Positions 33,510-46,300 of a stretch of 64,000 nt of DNA are shown piece by piece. This stretch comes from Tetragonia tetragonoides (taxonomy: Eukaryota; Streptophyta; Magnoliopsida; Caryophyllales; Aizoaceae), in contig CM076147.1 in assembly GCA_038025085.1 (NCBI GenBank), forward strand, positions 28,187,001-28,251,000, given 5' to 3'. Every line of letters starts with the position of its first letter. Position 1 is the stretch's first letter. A program made the translations under genes and the position numbers. The notes under the pieces were generated by a model that was not told the DNA's origin, searched no databases, and worked only from the letters and a program-made list of their open reading frames with translations.

Positions 33510-36500
33510 CTAAAGTCCACATTCGGGATGGAACTCCTCGGGGTGAAGGATCCCCACAAAATTAGAGGAGGCCGCCCATTAGATGTTCTAGGAATGAAAA
33601 CATTAATTACAACTTTCTTACAGACTGACCAACAATCATCTAAAATGTGACGGGTCTTCCATGGAAATGGCTGGCCTCTCTTCAAATCATCTACTACTAC
33701 TTTTGCATCACTAAGGATAGTGGCATTCGAAATCCTTTCTTCTTCAATCACCTTTGCTGCAGTAGAAATAGCTCTGGCCTCTGCTTCGTTTGGATCCGTT
33801 GTGTTGCCCCATGTTATCCCTGCTTTTACAATCGTTCCATCTGGGTCACGCATAACCCAAGACAGATATGATTTATCTGGTCTCACAGCTGCATCTACCA
33901 TTACAGTCACACCTTGTGGGCTGGGCAAATTCTGTCTCTCACTCCTTGCTTCACTGGGTTCACGCACTGGGCCCTCTCGGAAGGCATCTTCATAATCTGT
34001 CCATCTTCTATTAATGATTTCCACCACCTCGTGGGCAAGGATGGGCTGCTCGTTGTGCAATTTCTGGTTTCTCATCCACCACAACGAATCCATGGTGTTA
34101 GCTGCTTGTCTTGCAAATCTGTCACCTTCGTTGTACCCCATACCGCTCCGTAAAGGTGACGATGGGGTAAAAATTACATGAATCCACCTTTCAATATCCC
34201 AACTGGGTTAATTATCCGTACGAAATCCAATTGTTGACAGCCATATACCTCTTGCAAAGGGGCAAAGAAACAGTCAGTGAGCATCAGTTTCGCTCGCATT
34301 TTCACACAGTAAGCATGTATCATCAATGGCAGGAATTCTCATTTTGAGTGTAGACTTGGATGGGATTGCATTCCACGCTATTCTCCATATAAAAATCCTC
34401 ACTCTATGTGGAACTTTGAGCCTCCATAGTTCCTTCCAGAATACATGGGTAAAGTCATTATGTGGTGTCAGACGGTCTTCAATAACCAATTTATACGCAC
34501 TTTTCACGGAAAAATCACCCAATCTTCAAATAACCAGCAAACAGAATCGACCTCCCTCTCCCTAGCAAGAGGGATTTGGAGAACTTTTTCAGCAGAAAGT
34601 TCATCAAATTGTTGGCAGACCAGTTCAGCGTCCCATTGATTATCAACAATACAGTCACAGACCTTAAAGATAGTGACGTCTACCCCTTCCTTGGCTTTCA
34701 GAATGAAACCGTCCAGCGTCGGCACCCAAGTCCATGGATTGATTGCTTCACCATTGCCCACCATAAAACAGCCACCTACTATGATAATATCTCGGTCGAG
34801 CAACATATCCCGCCATTGTTGTGAGTCGGAAGGGAGGGGTTTTACATGGAGGAAACCATGTCTTGAGCAATATTTCTTGAGGAACTGTTGAACCCAGAGT
34901 CTACTATCATTGGAGAAGAGGTACCACGCCAATTTAGAATGCATTGCTTTGTTTGTGTCCTTCATTCGCCTAATACCGATCCCCCCACTTGCTCGTGGTG
35001 TACACATAGAGGCCCATGATTTCAAATAGATGCCCCTCTTGCGTTCATCTTTGCCCCACCAAAAGTCTCGAATAGCCGCATCCATATCACTACACATCAT
35101 TAAACTCACAGAGTTTGAAGCCATCACATAACTTGGAATAGCCGTGGCTACAGCTTGAATCAGAGTCGTCCTCCCGGAAGGATAGAGTCTTTGCCTTCCA
35201 CATTTTCAGTTTGCCCTTCAATCTGTCCATAATGTATTGAAACCTTCTTCTTTTCCCATTGTTGCGAAAAAAAGGCATCCCCAAGTAAATCGCATCCTTG
35301 TCCATCGTACTTAAATTCAACTGGCCCTTCAAACGCCCTTTGAATGTAGGGCTTGTGTTTGGGCTGAAATACACTCCAGACTTAGCCTTGTTTGCCGCCA
35401 ATCCACTCCAATTCTCCATGGTTTCCAGGGCGTGGGTAATAGCAGCAACATTGGTTTCGTTTGCTCTTGAAAAAACCACCAACTCATCCACGAAAAGCAG
35501 ATGCGAGATGCCATGACAGTTCTTTCCAATCGCTATCCCATTAATCTCCCCCTTGTTCTGAGCTTTGAGGAAAAGCTTTGACAAGGTCTCCATTGCTATC
35601 ACAAAAAGGAAAGGGGATAGAGGATCCCCTTGGCGGATCCCTCTTTGAGGTTGGATGAATCCCTGAGGCGAGCCGTTGATGAGGATAGAGAGTGAGGTGG
35701 AAAAGATACATTGCCCAATCATATTCACAAATTTTCTATCAAACCCCATGTTCTTCAAAACACACAGTAGGAAACCCCATTCAAGCTTGTCATAGGCTTT
35801 CGCCATGTCCACCTTTAAAGCCATGAGACCCCCCTTACTCTTTTGCTTTTTCATGGTGTGAAGGATTTCATGGACAAGAATTGTGTTGTCGGAGACGATT
35901 CTGCCAGGGACAAATGCACCTTGGAGCGGACTTATGAGCTTTTCCAGGAGAGGTTTAAGCCTATTTGCCAATAGCTTGGACACAATCTTGTAAATGACAT
36001 TACAAAGGGTAATAGGTCTGTAGTCTTTTACCATTGAAGTCGCATTAGACTTGGGGATGAGGGCCAGGTGCGTGTGATTCTGGGTTCTGAGCAATTGACC
36101 TGTGCAAAAAAATTCAGTTACCATAGCCATAACATCAACCTGTACAATAGGCCAAAATTCCTGGAAAAATAAGGCAGGGAGTCCATCGGGTCCAGGGGCC
36201 TTCGTGGGGTGCATTGAGAAGACCACCTTCTTTATTTCTTCTATATCAGGGCTGGCACAAAGGAGCTCATTTTCCTCTGGGCTAATGCTGGGTACAAAAA
36301 GGTTGTCCAAATCCAGAGGAAAATCGCACTCTCCTGCTGTAAAGATATCCACAAAATAGTCAATAAATGCTTGGTTGATTTCATTACCATTTTGAGACCA
36401 ATTACCATCAGCCAATTTGAGAGCCTCGACTGCATTCCTCTTTCTGCGGATAATGGTGGACACATGGAAAAACTTAGTGCTGAGGTTACCCTCCTTGAGG

Positions 36501-37558
36501 TAGAGTACCCTCGACTTTTGTTTAGCCATTATAGCCTCTCTCTTGTATAGTTTCAACAACCTTGCATAGAGGTCAGATTCATAGCCCTGGTCGATGTGCA
36601 AATTCCCTTGCAATTGCAGTTCATCAATCTTATCAGTCACTTCTCGTATTTGTCTCTGTACAATACCAAAATGGTCTCTATTCCACTTTTTCAAATGTTC
36701 TTTTGTAGTTCGGATTTTCTGCTTAAGAACAAAGCCTCTCGTTCCCCTCACATCCTTTTGCCACGCATTCTCCACCACATCACGACATGTTGGATCCTTG
36801 ATCCACATGGCTTCGAACTTGAAGGGGATTGGCCCCTTTGCTCCTTCCCCTTGGCTATCGAGGAGGATAGGAGAATGATCTGATTTAACAATAGGTAATG
36901 TTTTCACCACTGCCCTAGGGAACAGATCACGCCAAAACGAGTTACCAAGCCCTCTGTCGAGCCTCTCTTTGAGCACAATCACACCATCCCTTAATTTCCT
37001 CCATGTGAACGGGCTTCCCACAAAGCCCAGGTCGATCAGCCCATCAGTATCTATGAATCTTTGCAGCCCACAAGAAGACGCAGACGCCCGAAAAACTCCA
37101 CCCCATTTTTCACTTTGACAGATCAGATCATTGAAGTCCCCTATGTAGCAATGAGGCCCTGGGTATGCAGTGGCTGTGGCATCCAAGGCCTCCCAAAAAG
37201 CGAATTTGTCGTAGTGGTTTGGCACCCTGTATACAAAAGAGCAATAGGACTGTAATTGTGCATTAGTCCCATTCATCCTAGTAACCATTATTTGGTTTGA
37301 TTTAAAAACCACCTCAATTTCAATAACCCTTCTCCACATCAGTGCCAAGCCCCCTGACTTTCCTGCCTTTCCCGCTGAGGATGTGGCCTCTACTGCTTCA
37401 AAGTTTAACCCTCTCAGTATTTCCAGTGTCTTAAACTCAGGTAACATAGTTTCAGAAAGAAAAAAAATATCCGGGTTGTGACTCCGGATTAGAGCTCTCA
37501 TATGGCGTATCGTCGCGGGATGCTCCAATCCCTGACAATTCCAATAGAATGTCCTCAT
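33510..37558 (-). pseudogene. LINE ORF2: endonuclease, reverse transcriptase, RNase H
   Basis: Starts MRTFYWNCQGLEHPATI, the L1 endonuclease start, with FLSET, IGDFNDL and KSDHSPILL motifs. RT blocks include KAPGPDGLPALFFQEFWP, DYRPITLCNVIYKIVSK, KVDMAKAYDKLEW and RGIRQGDPLSPFLF. The RT active site reads FVDE instead of FADD, so the polymerase is probably dead. A zf-RVT region (FWKELWRLKVPHRVRIFIWR) lies at 34522-34274 and RNase H (VMVDAAVRPDKSYLSWVMRD, EAEARAI, LSDAKVVV) at 34141-33570. Frameshifts lie near 35110, 34515 and 33560; the original frame ends HPEEFHPECGL at 33510. Confidence 0.9.
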
Positions 37559-39401
37559 TGAGGCGGTAGGGCCTTAGATTGGCCCGCTTTTTCCTCTGCA
37601 GCACATTGAGCATCAAACTGTTGTAACATCTCCCCTATAGCTCCCTTATCAAAATAAAGGTTCAAATCATCCCTTTTTCTGGCTTGTTGGGTGTTCACAG
37701 CAGGTTTAGAATACTTTCTTGTAGCTCGTGGTTTGGGAGGTTCAATCATGAGTTTTTTTCCTTTATCACCAGTGGGGGGATTTTTTGTGGATTTCTTCTT
37801 TCTCCTAGTTGCTGAGCCATCCTTATCAGAACCTTTCCCTTCCTCACTATTCTCCTCATTCTTTCTTTTCAAAGTAAGTCTCCCTAGAAAATTGGTCAGC
37901 TTTGTGGGTGTATGATTCAGGTTACGGTCCCGTCCAGGGGAGCCCAGGCTTATTGTGGGCTGAGTTGGGGTTGGGCTGGTTTGGAGAGGTTTGAAAGTTA
38001 GCGGTGGTGGGGGTGTCTCACAAGAGTGCTGGGTGGATTGGGCTTTTTGTGGTGTTAAGTACAAATTAGGAGGGTCCTCTGGTTCAGTAACAATATAAGG
38101 CGGATGTTGTGGACTAGGCCAACTGAGAGTGGACTAGGCCTTATGGGGACTGTGTTGTGGGCTGGAGGTATCATAATTATTAAGCATAATGAAATCAAAA
38201 CCTTTATTCAATTCTCCTTCCCGATCCACTTCATCACTACTCATTCCGTCATTATCCAGTGGTCTAAGAGAAGTAACTATAGGGTCTAAATCACTAGATA
38301 ATTGGAGTTCATCAGACAAACCTGGGGACTCGTAGCTCAGCGTGCTGGGCTCTGCATCTAGATGGCACCCTACACACGCCATAGGCCAACTTATTACTCT
38401 TGCCTTCCCCATTGTCACGTCCACTTCAGTAATCATCCTGTTGTCAGCATTGTATGTTATAGTAGTAGCTCCAAGGTCAAAAATGAATGACTCGCTCGGT
38501 GGGTCTTGCATGGTACGCGCCATGTTAGCAAGGCGTTTGGCAGCAGGCGTTTCTTGGCAATGGGCCTGGTTGATCAAATTCTGCCTTGCTTGTGCCAGAT
38601 TTTCCCATTCATCTTCATTGGGCTCGTCCTTTGGAGGCGGTGGTTTCAAGGCTAAGTGGACATCAGATAACTCAGAAGCCCTCATGAAATGGCCGTATCC
38701 CTTATCAAGGGCATCTAGTAACTCTGGTTCATCAAAATGGCAGTCTATTTGTTCATGCCCAGCTCTGCCACACCTATAATAGAAATCGCCCATTCTTTTA
38801 TATTTGAAGCCGACCCAGGCTGGCTTTCTACCTTCATCTTCATAGACAAAACCCCTCTCAACAGGCTCACGGAGGTCAATTATCACTTTGACCCTAGTGA
38901 ATTTTCTTGCTAGCAAGCGCTGATCAGTAACTTCATCTGACCCCAGAACCTCCCCAATGTTACTCCCAATTTTCAGAGTATTTTCTTCTGTCCATTTCGA
39001 CCAATGCATGCCATGAATCTAGACCCATACAGGGTACTCATAAAAGTTAAGATCATCAGGGTTTTCATGTGAATCCCATCTCCGGAGCACAAGACATTTC
39101 CCAAGACTGACCATGTACCACGATCTATCACCTTATCTCTATCTCTCTTAGTTTTGAAAGTGATTAGCAGGTCTCTAGAGTTCATGATAGAAATGGAGGG
39201 CTTACCTTGAGTATTCCAGACCTTCTCAAGGATGGATTTTGCTAGTGACATTTTTATGGGTTTCTCTAAGTGGATGCGACCAATAAGGTACAGATCTGCG
39301 ACTTTCTCAACGAAGGCTGAGTTTGAGGTGAGTTGGATACCTTTAAAAGCATTAATTTTCTTCTTTGACCCCTCTCCCAAAGGTGGGGGTTCTTCCATCA
39401 T
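37555..39401 (-). pseudogene. LINE ORF1: DUF4283-like RNA-binding protein
   Basis: The first part (39401-38973) has the DUF4283-type sequence VEKVADLYLIGRIHLEKPI...SRDLLITFKTKRDRDKVIDRG. The second (39009-38134) has the zinc knuckle FYYRCGRAGHEQIDC followed by a long polar tail; the third (38064-37555) is a basic Lys/Ser/Thr-rich end (TRRKKKSTKN). A frameshift near 39000 and a TAG at 38134 interrupt it. The protein would coat LINE RNA. It ends next to the ORF2 start. Confidence 0.82.
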
Positions 39402-39660
39402 TAATGCTCAAGATCAGGTGGGTTAGAGGGATTAAATGTGGGATGATGAGGTGGGGATTTTTAGTGAGGAGATATAATAGTAGTGGGGGGTATACGTGTT
39501 GGGATAAACTTGAGAATTTTGTAGCAGAGAAGGAAATAAATGGTATAGCAGGTAAGAGAAATTGGAGGTGAAGATGAAGAAAAGCTAACCAAGCTCATCC
39601 ACTAGGGGAGAGACATTCGTCCTACAGAGAGGAAAAAGCTAGCTCCTACTGAGAGGAAAA

Positions 39661-39962
39661 AAAAATGTTTTAACCTACCTTTTATCTAACCTACCTTTTA
39701 TTGGATCAATAGCCAGACAGGCATCCCTTATTGGGTCGGATTAGTAATGGAGTAGTGACATTATTTTCTTCGGCCCAACCCAACTTACTGCCCTATTATT
39801 ATTTTAAAAAAATTAAAATTTTTTAAACTTTCATATGTTCGATGGACAATTCTTTTTCCAAAATCTCATCGTGTAACCATATTTTAAATAACGAATACAA
39901 TCATTCGAATCATTAAAATCAGATATATCAACAAGTCACTAAAATTACAGATATAATTTTTG
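39661..39962. other. Intergenic, no gene seen
   Basis: Contains two copies of aacctaccttttat (39674, 39690) and AT-rich sequence. No gene. Confidence 0.4.
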
Positions 39963-40937
39963 GGGATTGCTTAATGTAAATTAGAAATTACTCAATGTAA
40001 TTTTTTTTCCAATAATACCCTTAATTATTTTGTCACCACTTTTCTACTCTTCCTCTTTTCTCTCTACAAGTCCTTTAATCAAACATTTTTGATGGAAACT
40101 TTTTTTTTAGAAGCAAGCAAAAAAAAATGAACAAGCTATTGAACAAGCATACACATACATATTTAGAGATACTAGTAACAAGCAATAAGAGATACTAGTA
40201 ACAACTAACAAAGCAATAATAATGCTCATGAGAAATATCTTAATAATCTAAACTTCATCTTCGTTAAGCTTATATTGCTGCATGAACTGAGAAGTTGAGA
40301 ACAGTAAGCCAAAAATCCCATGGCTTGTAAGCTGAAACCTACCTCCCCAACCTCCACCCCGAAACCCCACCCACGAAATACCAACCACCACCACCCACGC
40401 ATCGCCCCCTCCCACGCACCACCTCACACCCCCCGTCGTCCGTCGACCACTGGAACCACATCACCCCCACCATCGCCCCCTCCCCACTGTCTGACGACCA
40501 CCACCCCTCCCAACCCAACCACAAACCCGAAACTCAATTTCTTTCTCTCTCTCCACCACAAACCTGAAACCCAATTTCTCTCTCTCTCTCCTACCGCCCT
40601 CTGTCAGCCGTCGTCGCCCAACAACCCCAGCCCGCCACTCCCAACTACCCTCCAAGAAACCCTAACCTACCACCCACAAAAATCATAAACGATTAATAGT
40701 TTGAAAAAAAAAACTAATCTAAATTATAATAATTACCTCAATATCATCATTAATTTGATCAAAGATATTATCTTCATTAAAAGAATCATCATATTGATTG
40801 ACTAGAGGGAATGATGAGTGAGAGAGGAAAAGGAAGAAGAAGGGGATGCTCCTTTACAAATAAAAAGGGTAGTTTGGAAAGTTTTGTGTCAAAAAAACTT
40901 ACGTTAAGTAATTTGCCATTTATGTTAAACAGTTTCG
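39963..40937. mobile_element. Non-autonomous MULE with a C-rich interior
   Basis: The left end (gggattgcttaatgtaaatt...aaattactcaatgtaa) recurs inverted at the right end (tttaacataaatggcaaatt acttaacgtaag when inverted). The TIR is about 45 bp and imperfect. A 9-bp duplication flanks it: TAATTTTTG (39954-39962) and TAATTTTTT (40938-40946), 8/9. At 40320-40690 a C-rich block contrasts with the AT-rich ends. It gives a 122-codon Pro/Thr/His-rich frame that looks like base composition rather than a protein domain. It may be a captured leader or exon. Confidence 0.68.
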
Positions 40938-41152
40938 TAATTTTTTAAATCACTGTTAGAAAATCATCATCATTTGTTCTCAACAATAAAAATAATAAGG
41001 TGATTTTCTTTACGCTGGGTAACCAACCATTCGATTTCAATTTTGAAATGTTTAGAACCACAATTGAAATTGGTTGGTACCGATTCCTATTTATGAGCAC
41101 AAAAACTTATACAAGACAATCGTACAGTGAGACGACGGTTACATTTTTAAAC

Positions 41153-41164
41153 ATGAAGTGTTAC
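41153..41164. repeat. Target duplication of the plus-strand LINE (left)
   Basis: ATGAAGTGTTAC here and ATGAAGTGTCAC at 47464-47475 (11/12) flank the LINE, directly before its 5' leader and directly after its A tail. Confidence 0.85.
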
Positions 41165-41556
41165 AGCCAAGATCATAATTAGAAACATGTTAGAGAGAGA
41201 AACTTCTAGAGAGAGAAACTGCTAGAGAGAGAAACTCTCTGCAGAGAGGGAGAGAAACACAGCCAAGATCCAAGCGCAAGTTTCGCCGCCTGGACGTCTT
41301 CTCCGAGGGGTCCTAGACCCTCGACCAGCACACAACCCTCAACCCAAACCAACAACCACCGTCTTCTGATGAAGGTCGTGGCCCTGCTCCAAACCCTCCC
41401 CACCCGGTTGGGGGCCTTGGTCCCCAAATCTCCTATCATGACCAGGCAACCAAACATACAGTATTCGAGTAATCTGAGAGCTTCACCACCCAATCCTGGG
41501 AAGAAGATGCTGATTCAGATGACGACCAACCTCTCCCTGAGTCAGAAGAGGACCCC

Positions 41557-43092
41557 ATGTGCTCCACCATCTTGCTCACTCGAGAGGAGAAGAAAAAAAT
41601 TCTGGACCCGTGGCGCAAATCCATCATCATCAAGATGTTTGATAAGGGGGTTGGCTTTATCCAACTACGTAACAAATTGCCCCAAAAATGGGCGTTGAAG
41701 GGCCAGATGACGCTTACTGATGTTGGGAGCGATTATTATGCGGTTAGATTCTCAAACATGGAGGATTATCACCATGTTTGGACACAAGGACCATGGTTAA
41801 TTAATGACAACTATCTCACCATGCGTCGTTGGGTTCATGATTTCGTCCCCGATGAGGCGCCCATCCGCTTTCTCACTGCATGGGTTAGAGTTCCACGCCT
41901 CGGAGTGGAGTATTTTCATGGTGATTTCCTTAAGCGAATTGGTGAAAAAATTGGGCGCATTATGAGCGTTGATCACCACACTGCATTTGTGGAGCGTGGT
42001 AAGTTTACTCGCCTGAGCGTGGAGATTGATCTCTCAAAACCCCTCTTATCTAAGTTCAAGTTAAGCGGGAAAGTCTGGAAAATCCAATATGAAGGGTTGA
42101 AACTCATTTGCTTTAAGTGTGGCAAGATTGGTCACAATGAGGACCACTGCTCGGTGGCTCAACATGATCAACCAATTGACCTCAACCACGCTCCAGTTAA
42201 TGGCCCAAAAGATCCAACCAAAGCCTATCCCAGCCCCAAGCCACAATATGAGGAGACTTATGGAGATTGGATGTTGGCTAAGAAGCCACCCAGGAAGAAA
42301 AACACGAAGAACACCACGAAACATGGGACTCGTGATCTTCCCAGCCACCAACCAGGCCCGGCTGGTGGCCCAGCGGGTCAAGATTCCACAAGATCAACCG
42401 CTGCACGCAATCCTCCTAATTGCCCCCCAAATCACGGGAACAGATCAACCACACCCTTCCCACAAGGGAATTATTCGGGGTCAAGATTTCAAGCCTTGAA
42501 TCGCGTGGAATTAGCGCAAGATGAGGGAAATAATATGGTAACTGCCGCTAGGGAGGAGTCCCATATCAGTAAGGACTCTGATTTCCTTCCCCGCTCTGAT
42601 TTTAGTAATCCACAACTTAAGAAAAAAATGAGATCTCCTACTGCTTTCTCGGGGGTCCCTTTAACAAATAATAGAGATTTTGTCCCCAGTATGGATTCTC
42701 TTAATTTCCAGCCTATTTTAGAGCAACTTCCCCTTGATTCTCCTTCTCAAAGTAGCCAATTCCCATGCCCAGCCTCCAAGCCTTCTCACAGTGACAACCC
42801 TTCCTCCCGTACGCCACTACAAGACACTCACAAGCCAAATCACCAAGCCACTACCACGACCCCTCAGCAAGCCACAAAATTTACTGCCCATACAAGCCCT
42901 TTCTCTACCCAGGCCTTGAAGGAGAATTTACCTCCTTTTTCCGGCTCTTTCACGAGTCACCCTAGCCCCCATATTCTCCACAAGGGTACCCTGCACCACT
43001 CCAATGGAGGAACCCCTTCGATGGAGCCAGGATCGTGTACCCACACCAATGACCCCCCTCCTGACTCACCAATGGACACTAGTGGTGACTAA
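41557..43092 (+). CDS. LINE ORF1: DUF4283 and CCHC zinc knuckle protein
   Basis: Uninterrupted 511 residues. Residues 20-150 form the DUF4283-type domain (VGFIQLRNKLPQKWALKG, YAVRFSNMEDYHHVWTQGPW). The zinc knuckle LICFKCGKIGHNEDHC is near 180-195. A long Pro/Ser/Thr-rich tail follows. The start at 41557 is the first ATG of the frame in a suitable position (MCSTILLTREEKKK). Proteins of this type bind LINE RNA and act with ORF2 in target-primed reverse transcription. It could still be translated, but the partner ORF2 is broken. Confidence 0.85.
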   Translation: MCSTILLTREEKKKILDPWRKSIIIKMFDKGVGFIQLRNKLPQKWALKGQMTLTDVGSDYYAVRFSNMEDYHHVWTQGPWLINDNYLTMRRWVHDFVPDEAPIRFLTAWVRVPRLGVEYFHGDFLKRIGEKIGRIMSVDHHTAFVERGKFTRLSVEIDLSKPLLSKFKLSGKVWKIQYEGLKLICFKCGKIGHNEDHCSVAQHDQPIDLNHAPVNGPKDPTKAYPSPKPQYEETYGDWMLAKKPPRKKNTKNTTKHGTRDLPSHQPGPAGGPAGQDSTRSTAARNPPNCPPNHGNRSTTPFPQGNYSGSRFQALNRVELAQDEGNNMVTAAREESHISKDSDFLPRSDFSNPQLKKKMRSPTAFSGVPLTNNRDFVPSMDSLNFQPILEQLPLDSPSQSSQFPCPASKPSHSDNPSSRTPLQDTHKPNHQATTTTPQQATKFTAHTSPFSTQALKENLPPFSGSFTSHPSPHILHKGTLHHSNGGTPSMEPGSCTHTNDPPPDSPMDTSGD

Positions 43093-43342
43093 TCCCATGA
43101 GGTCGCCCGCCTTGGGGACCCTACCCACCCTAGTCCACAAGATGATTGTGGAATTCAAGTCAGTCCCCATGGGGAGACCCCCAAGGGACTTGATGTGCAA
43201 TGTGTCGATTCCACTCAAGATGGAAGCAGCCTATCACCAGATTGCTAGTGCTTTCTCCGAGGCCGATATTAACGTTATTGTTGATTCCATGAATTTACAA
43301 AATCAAATAAATCCTAACTCCACCCTCCACCCACTGAGCATC

Positions 43343-46300
43343 ATGGTTTGGAACGTCCGTGGTGCAGGCAGTCGTGATTTTCTCAATACTTTGCGTGAAC
43401 TTATTCGACTTTACAAACCAAAGATTATGGCACTTGTAGAGACTTGGATAAGTGGGGAGCAAGCCGATCGTGTTTGCAACCAAATTGACTATGATGGCAA
43501 GCCGAAGGGTTTCGAGGTGGGATTTGGCTGTTTTGGAAGTCGGAGGATGTGCTTGTCACACCAATCTCTTTGCATGCTCAACATATCACTATTGAGGTCA
43601 CGCGTAGAGGAGAGACCCCATAGATTTTTACTGCCATCTACGCGAGTCCCAATCCTGCTTTACGTGAGTCTCTTTGGAGTCTCCTTCGTGACTTTGCTGC
43701 CCTCAATAATTGCCCTTGGTTATTGGCGGGCGACTTCAATGAAACTCGCACTTTAGAAGAACGCACGGGGAGATCTGATGGCATGTTGCGACGTTGTCAC
43801 AATTTTGATAACTGGATCGATGAACTGGGCCTTTTAAAGTTGAACTTTTCTGGGCCGAAGTTCACCTGGAATAGAGGCAAAATGCCTGAAACACGTACAA
43901 GTGCCAGACTTGATCGTGCCCTTTGCAACCTTCCTTGGAGAGAGCGATTTGCTGAAGCTTCCACGAGACATCTCGTAGCTAACAACTCAGACCATACTCC
44001 AATTTTGATAAATCCCTATGGTTTTGCTCCTATCAGTAGGGAGGGGCGCCCTTTTCGATTCCAAGCGGCTTGGTTGTTGCATGACGACTTCCAAGATTTC
44101 CTAGCCACTCACTGGAGACACTCTCTAATTCTTCCTGAAGCTTTGCATAAAATCTCTATAGAACTGGGGGACTGGAATCGCGAGGTTTTTGGTAATCTTT
44201 TCCGCAACAAGAGACGGACCTGGGCACGGCTCGAAGGCGTTCAAGAGCGCCTTGCGTCTGCTCCGAATACGCACCTCCTTGAGCTTGAACGTAAGCTACG
44301 TTTTGATTTGGATACTATCTTGGAGCAACTTGATGTCTTTTGGATGCAAAAGGCTAGAGCGGGTTATCTTTATAATGGTGATCGCAACACCAAATACTTC
44401 CACGCTAGCACGATTGTACGTTGGGAAATTAATCGCATTGAAGGTCTACAAAATAATGAGGGCACCTGGGTCTGGGATACTCACGCCCTAAAAGCTATGG
44501 TGGTGAACTACTTTGAAACCCTTTATACTGATGATATGTCTCCTGCTCAACCTGGCATCCTTCCGCGAGATTCGTTCCCACCTATATCTACTGTGGACTA
44601 CCAGTCTCTTGTCATGCCCTTCTCTGAAGGGGAGCTCAAAGCAGCTCTCAACTCTATGGGCTCTTATAAAGCGCCTGGCCCAGATGGGTTCCAGGCAATC
44701 TTCTTCAAAAGGAATTGGGAGATGGTCAGGTCTAGCGTGTGCAGTCTTGTAAAAGACGTTCTCAATGGAGCTACCTTACCCGATAAGTTGAATGAAACCC
44801 TCCTTGTCTTGATTCCAAAAGTGGAGAACCCTCAGCAGGTAACCCAACTCCGGCCCATTAGCCTTTGCAACGTGGCCTATAAGATTATCACTAAGACTAT
44901 TGTCAATCGTCTTAAAGTGATTCTACCCAAGGTGGTCTCCCCGTGCCAAGCTAGCTTTGTGCCAGGTAGACAAATTTCTGACAATATCGTGATCGTTCAA
45001 GAGATCCTTCACTCTGTATGTACCAAAGGGCGTTCTAAGCCCCTCATGGTACTCAAAATAGACCTCGAGAAGGCCTACGATCATATCCGCTGGTTTTTTG
45101 TTCGGGAAACCCTAATGGAGTTGAGGCTTCCTCATATCTTGGTTGAGGTTATTATGGGGTGTATTACCTCCTGCTCCATGAAAATTTCTTGGAATGGTTC
45201 AACTACGGAGGCGTTCTCCCCCTCACGGGGAATTCGGCAAGGAGACCCGCTATCACCCTACATCTTTGTCCTTTGCATGGAACGCTTGTCTCATCTTATC
45301 AATAGTGTTGCAAACGCTGGATCCTGGGTCCCAATAAAAATAAGTGAAGGCGGACCTGCCCTCACCCACCTCTTCTTTGCGGATGACTTGGTGTTGTTTG
45401 GCGAAGCATCTATCCAACAAGCGTCATTGATCAACGACTGCCTCAACATGTTTTGCGCTGCGTCGGGCCAAAAGGTCAGCCATGGTAAGTCGGGTATACT
45501 CTTCTCCAAGGCTGTCGATGAACAGCTCTCTTTGGATATTTCGTCTACTCTTAACATGCCCATCACTTCTGATTTGGGCAAGTATCTTGGTATGCCCACA
45601 ATATCCGGTCGAGTTACCAAGGAGACCTACCAATTTATTGTTGACAAAGGTAACCGACGCCTCTCGGGGTGGCAGTCCAAGTATCTCTCCCTTGCTGGAT
45701 GCATTACACTCACACAGTCGGTTCTATCATGCTTGCCATATTATGCTATGCAAACCTCTTTGTTGCCTCGCGCTATCTGTGATGCTGTGGATAAGAGATG
45801 TCGTGGGTTTATTTGGGGCAGCTCCAACGAGCAACGTCGGGTCCACTTGGTGGGATGGGACAAGGTCTCAAAATCAAAAGAGAAGGGTGGGCAGGGCATC
45901 CGCCCCGTGCGTGAAACAAACATGGCCTTTCTTTCGAAACTAGGGTGGCGGGTTATCAACGAACCCTCTAGCTTGTGGTCGAGAGTACTTCGTCATAAGT
46001 ATTGTGGGGGTCAAAATGACCTCAACATGTTTAAACAACGTAGAGACTGCTCTCATACATGGTGAGGGGGGCTCCATGGCGTCCCGACACTCAAGCTTGG
46101 CACCAAGTCCTCTATTGGTGATGGCTCGCGCACTCTGTTTTGGCTGCATAACTGGGCTGAGGATGGCCCCTTGATTAACAAAGCTCTGGCCCCTGTGGAT
46201 GATGATCTTCGATGCTGCTCCGTGGCTGATCTCTGGAGCCCCACTAGTTGGGACTGGACTAAATTCGCTGACCTCCTCCCACCTGAGTCCTTGGGACGTA

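Larger units (their letters stand above)
33442..39660 (-). mobile_element. L1-type LINE, minus strand
   Basis: An A tail on the coding strand (T run 33442-33451) closes an element with ORF1 (DUF4283-like plus CCHC knuckle) and ORF2 (endonuclease, reverse transcriptase, zf-RVT, RNase H), the plant L1 order. The 5' end lies near 39660, after an agagaggaaaaagctagc-type leader. I found no matching target duplication. Both ORFs have frameshifts. Confidence 0.88.

Noticed and set aside
33431..39700. Target duplication of the minus-strand LINE
   Set aside because: No copy of the sequence next to its A tail (cacaattgatc) was found near the 5' end.
40320..40688. 122-codon Pro/Thr-rich protein
   Set aside because: Low-complexity translation of C-rich DNA inside a non-autonomous MULE; kept as a composition anomaly, not a gene.
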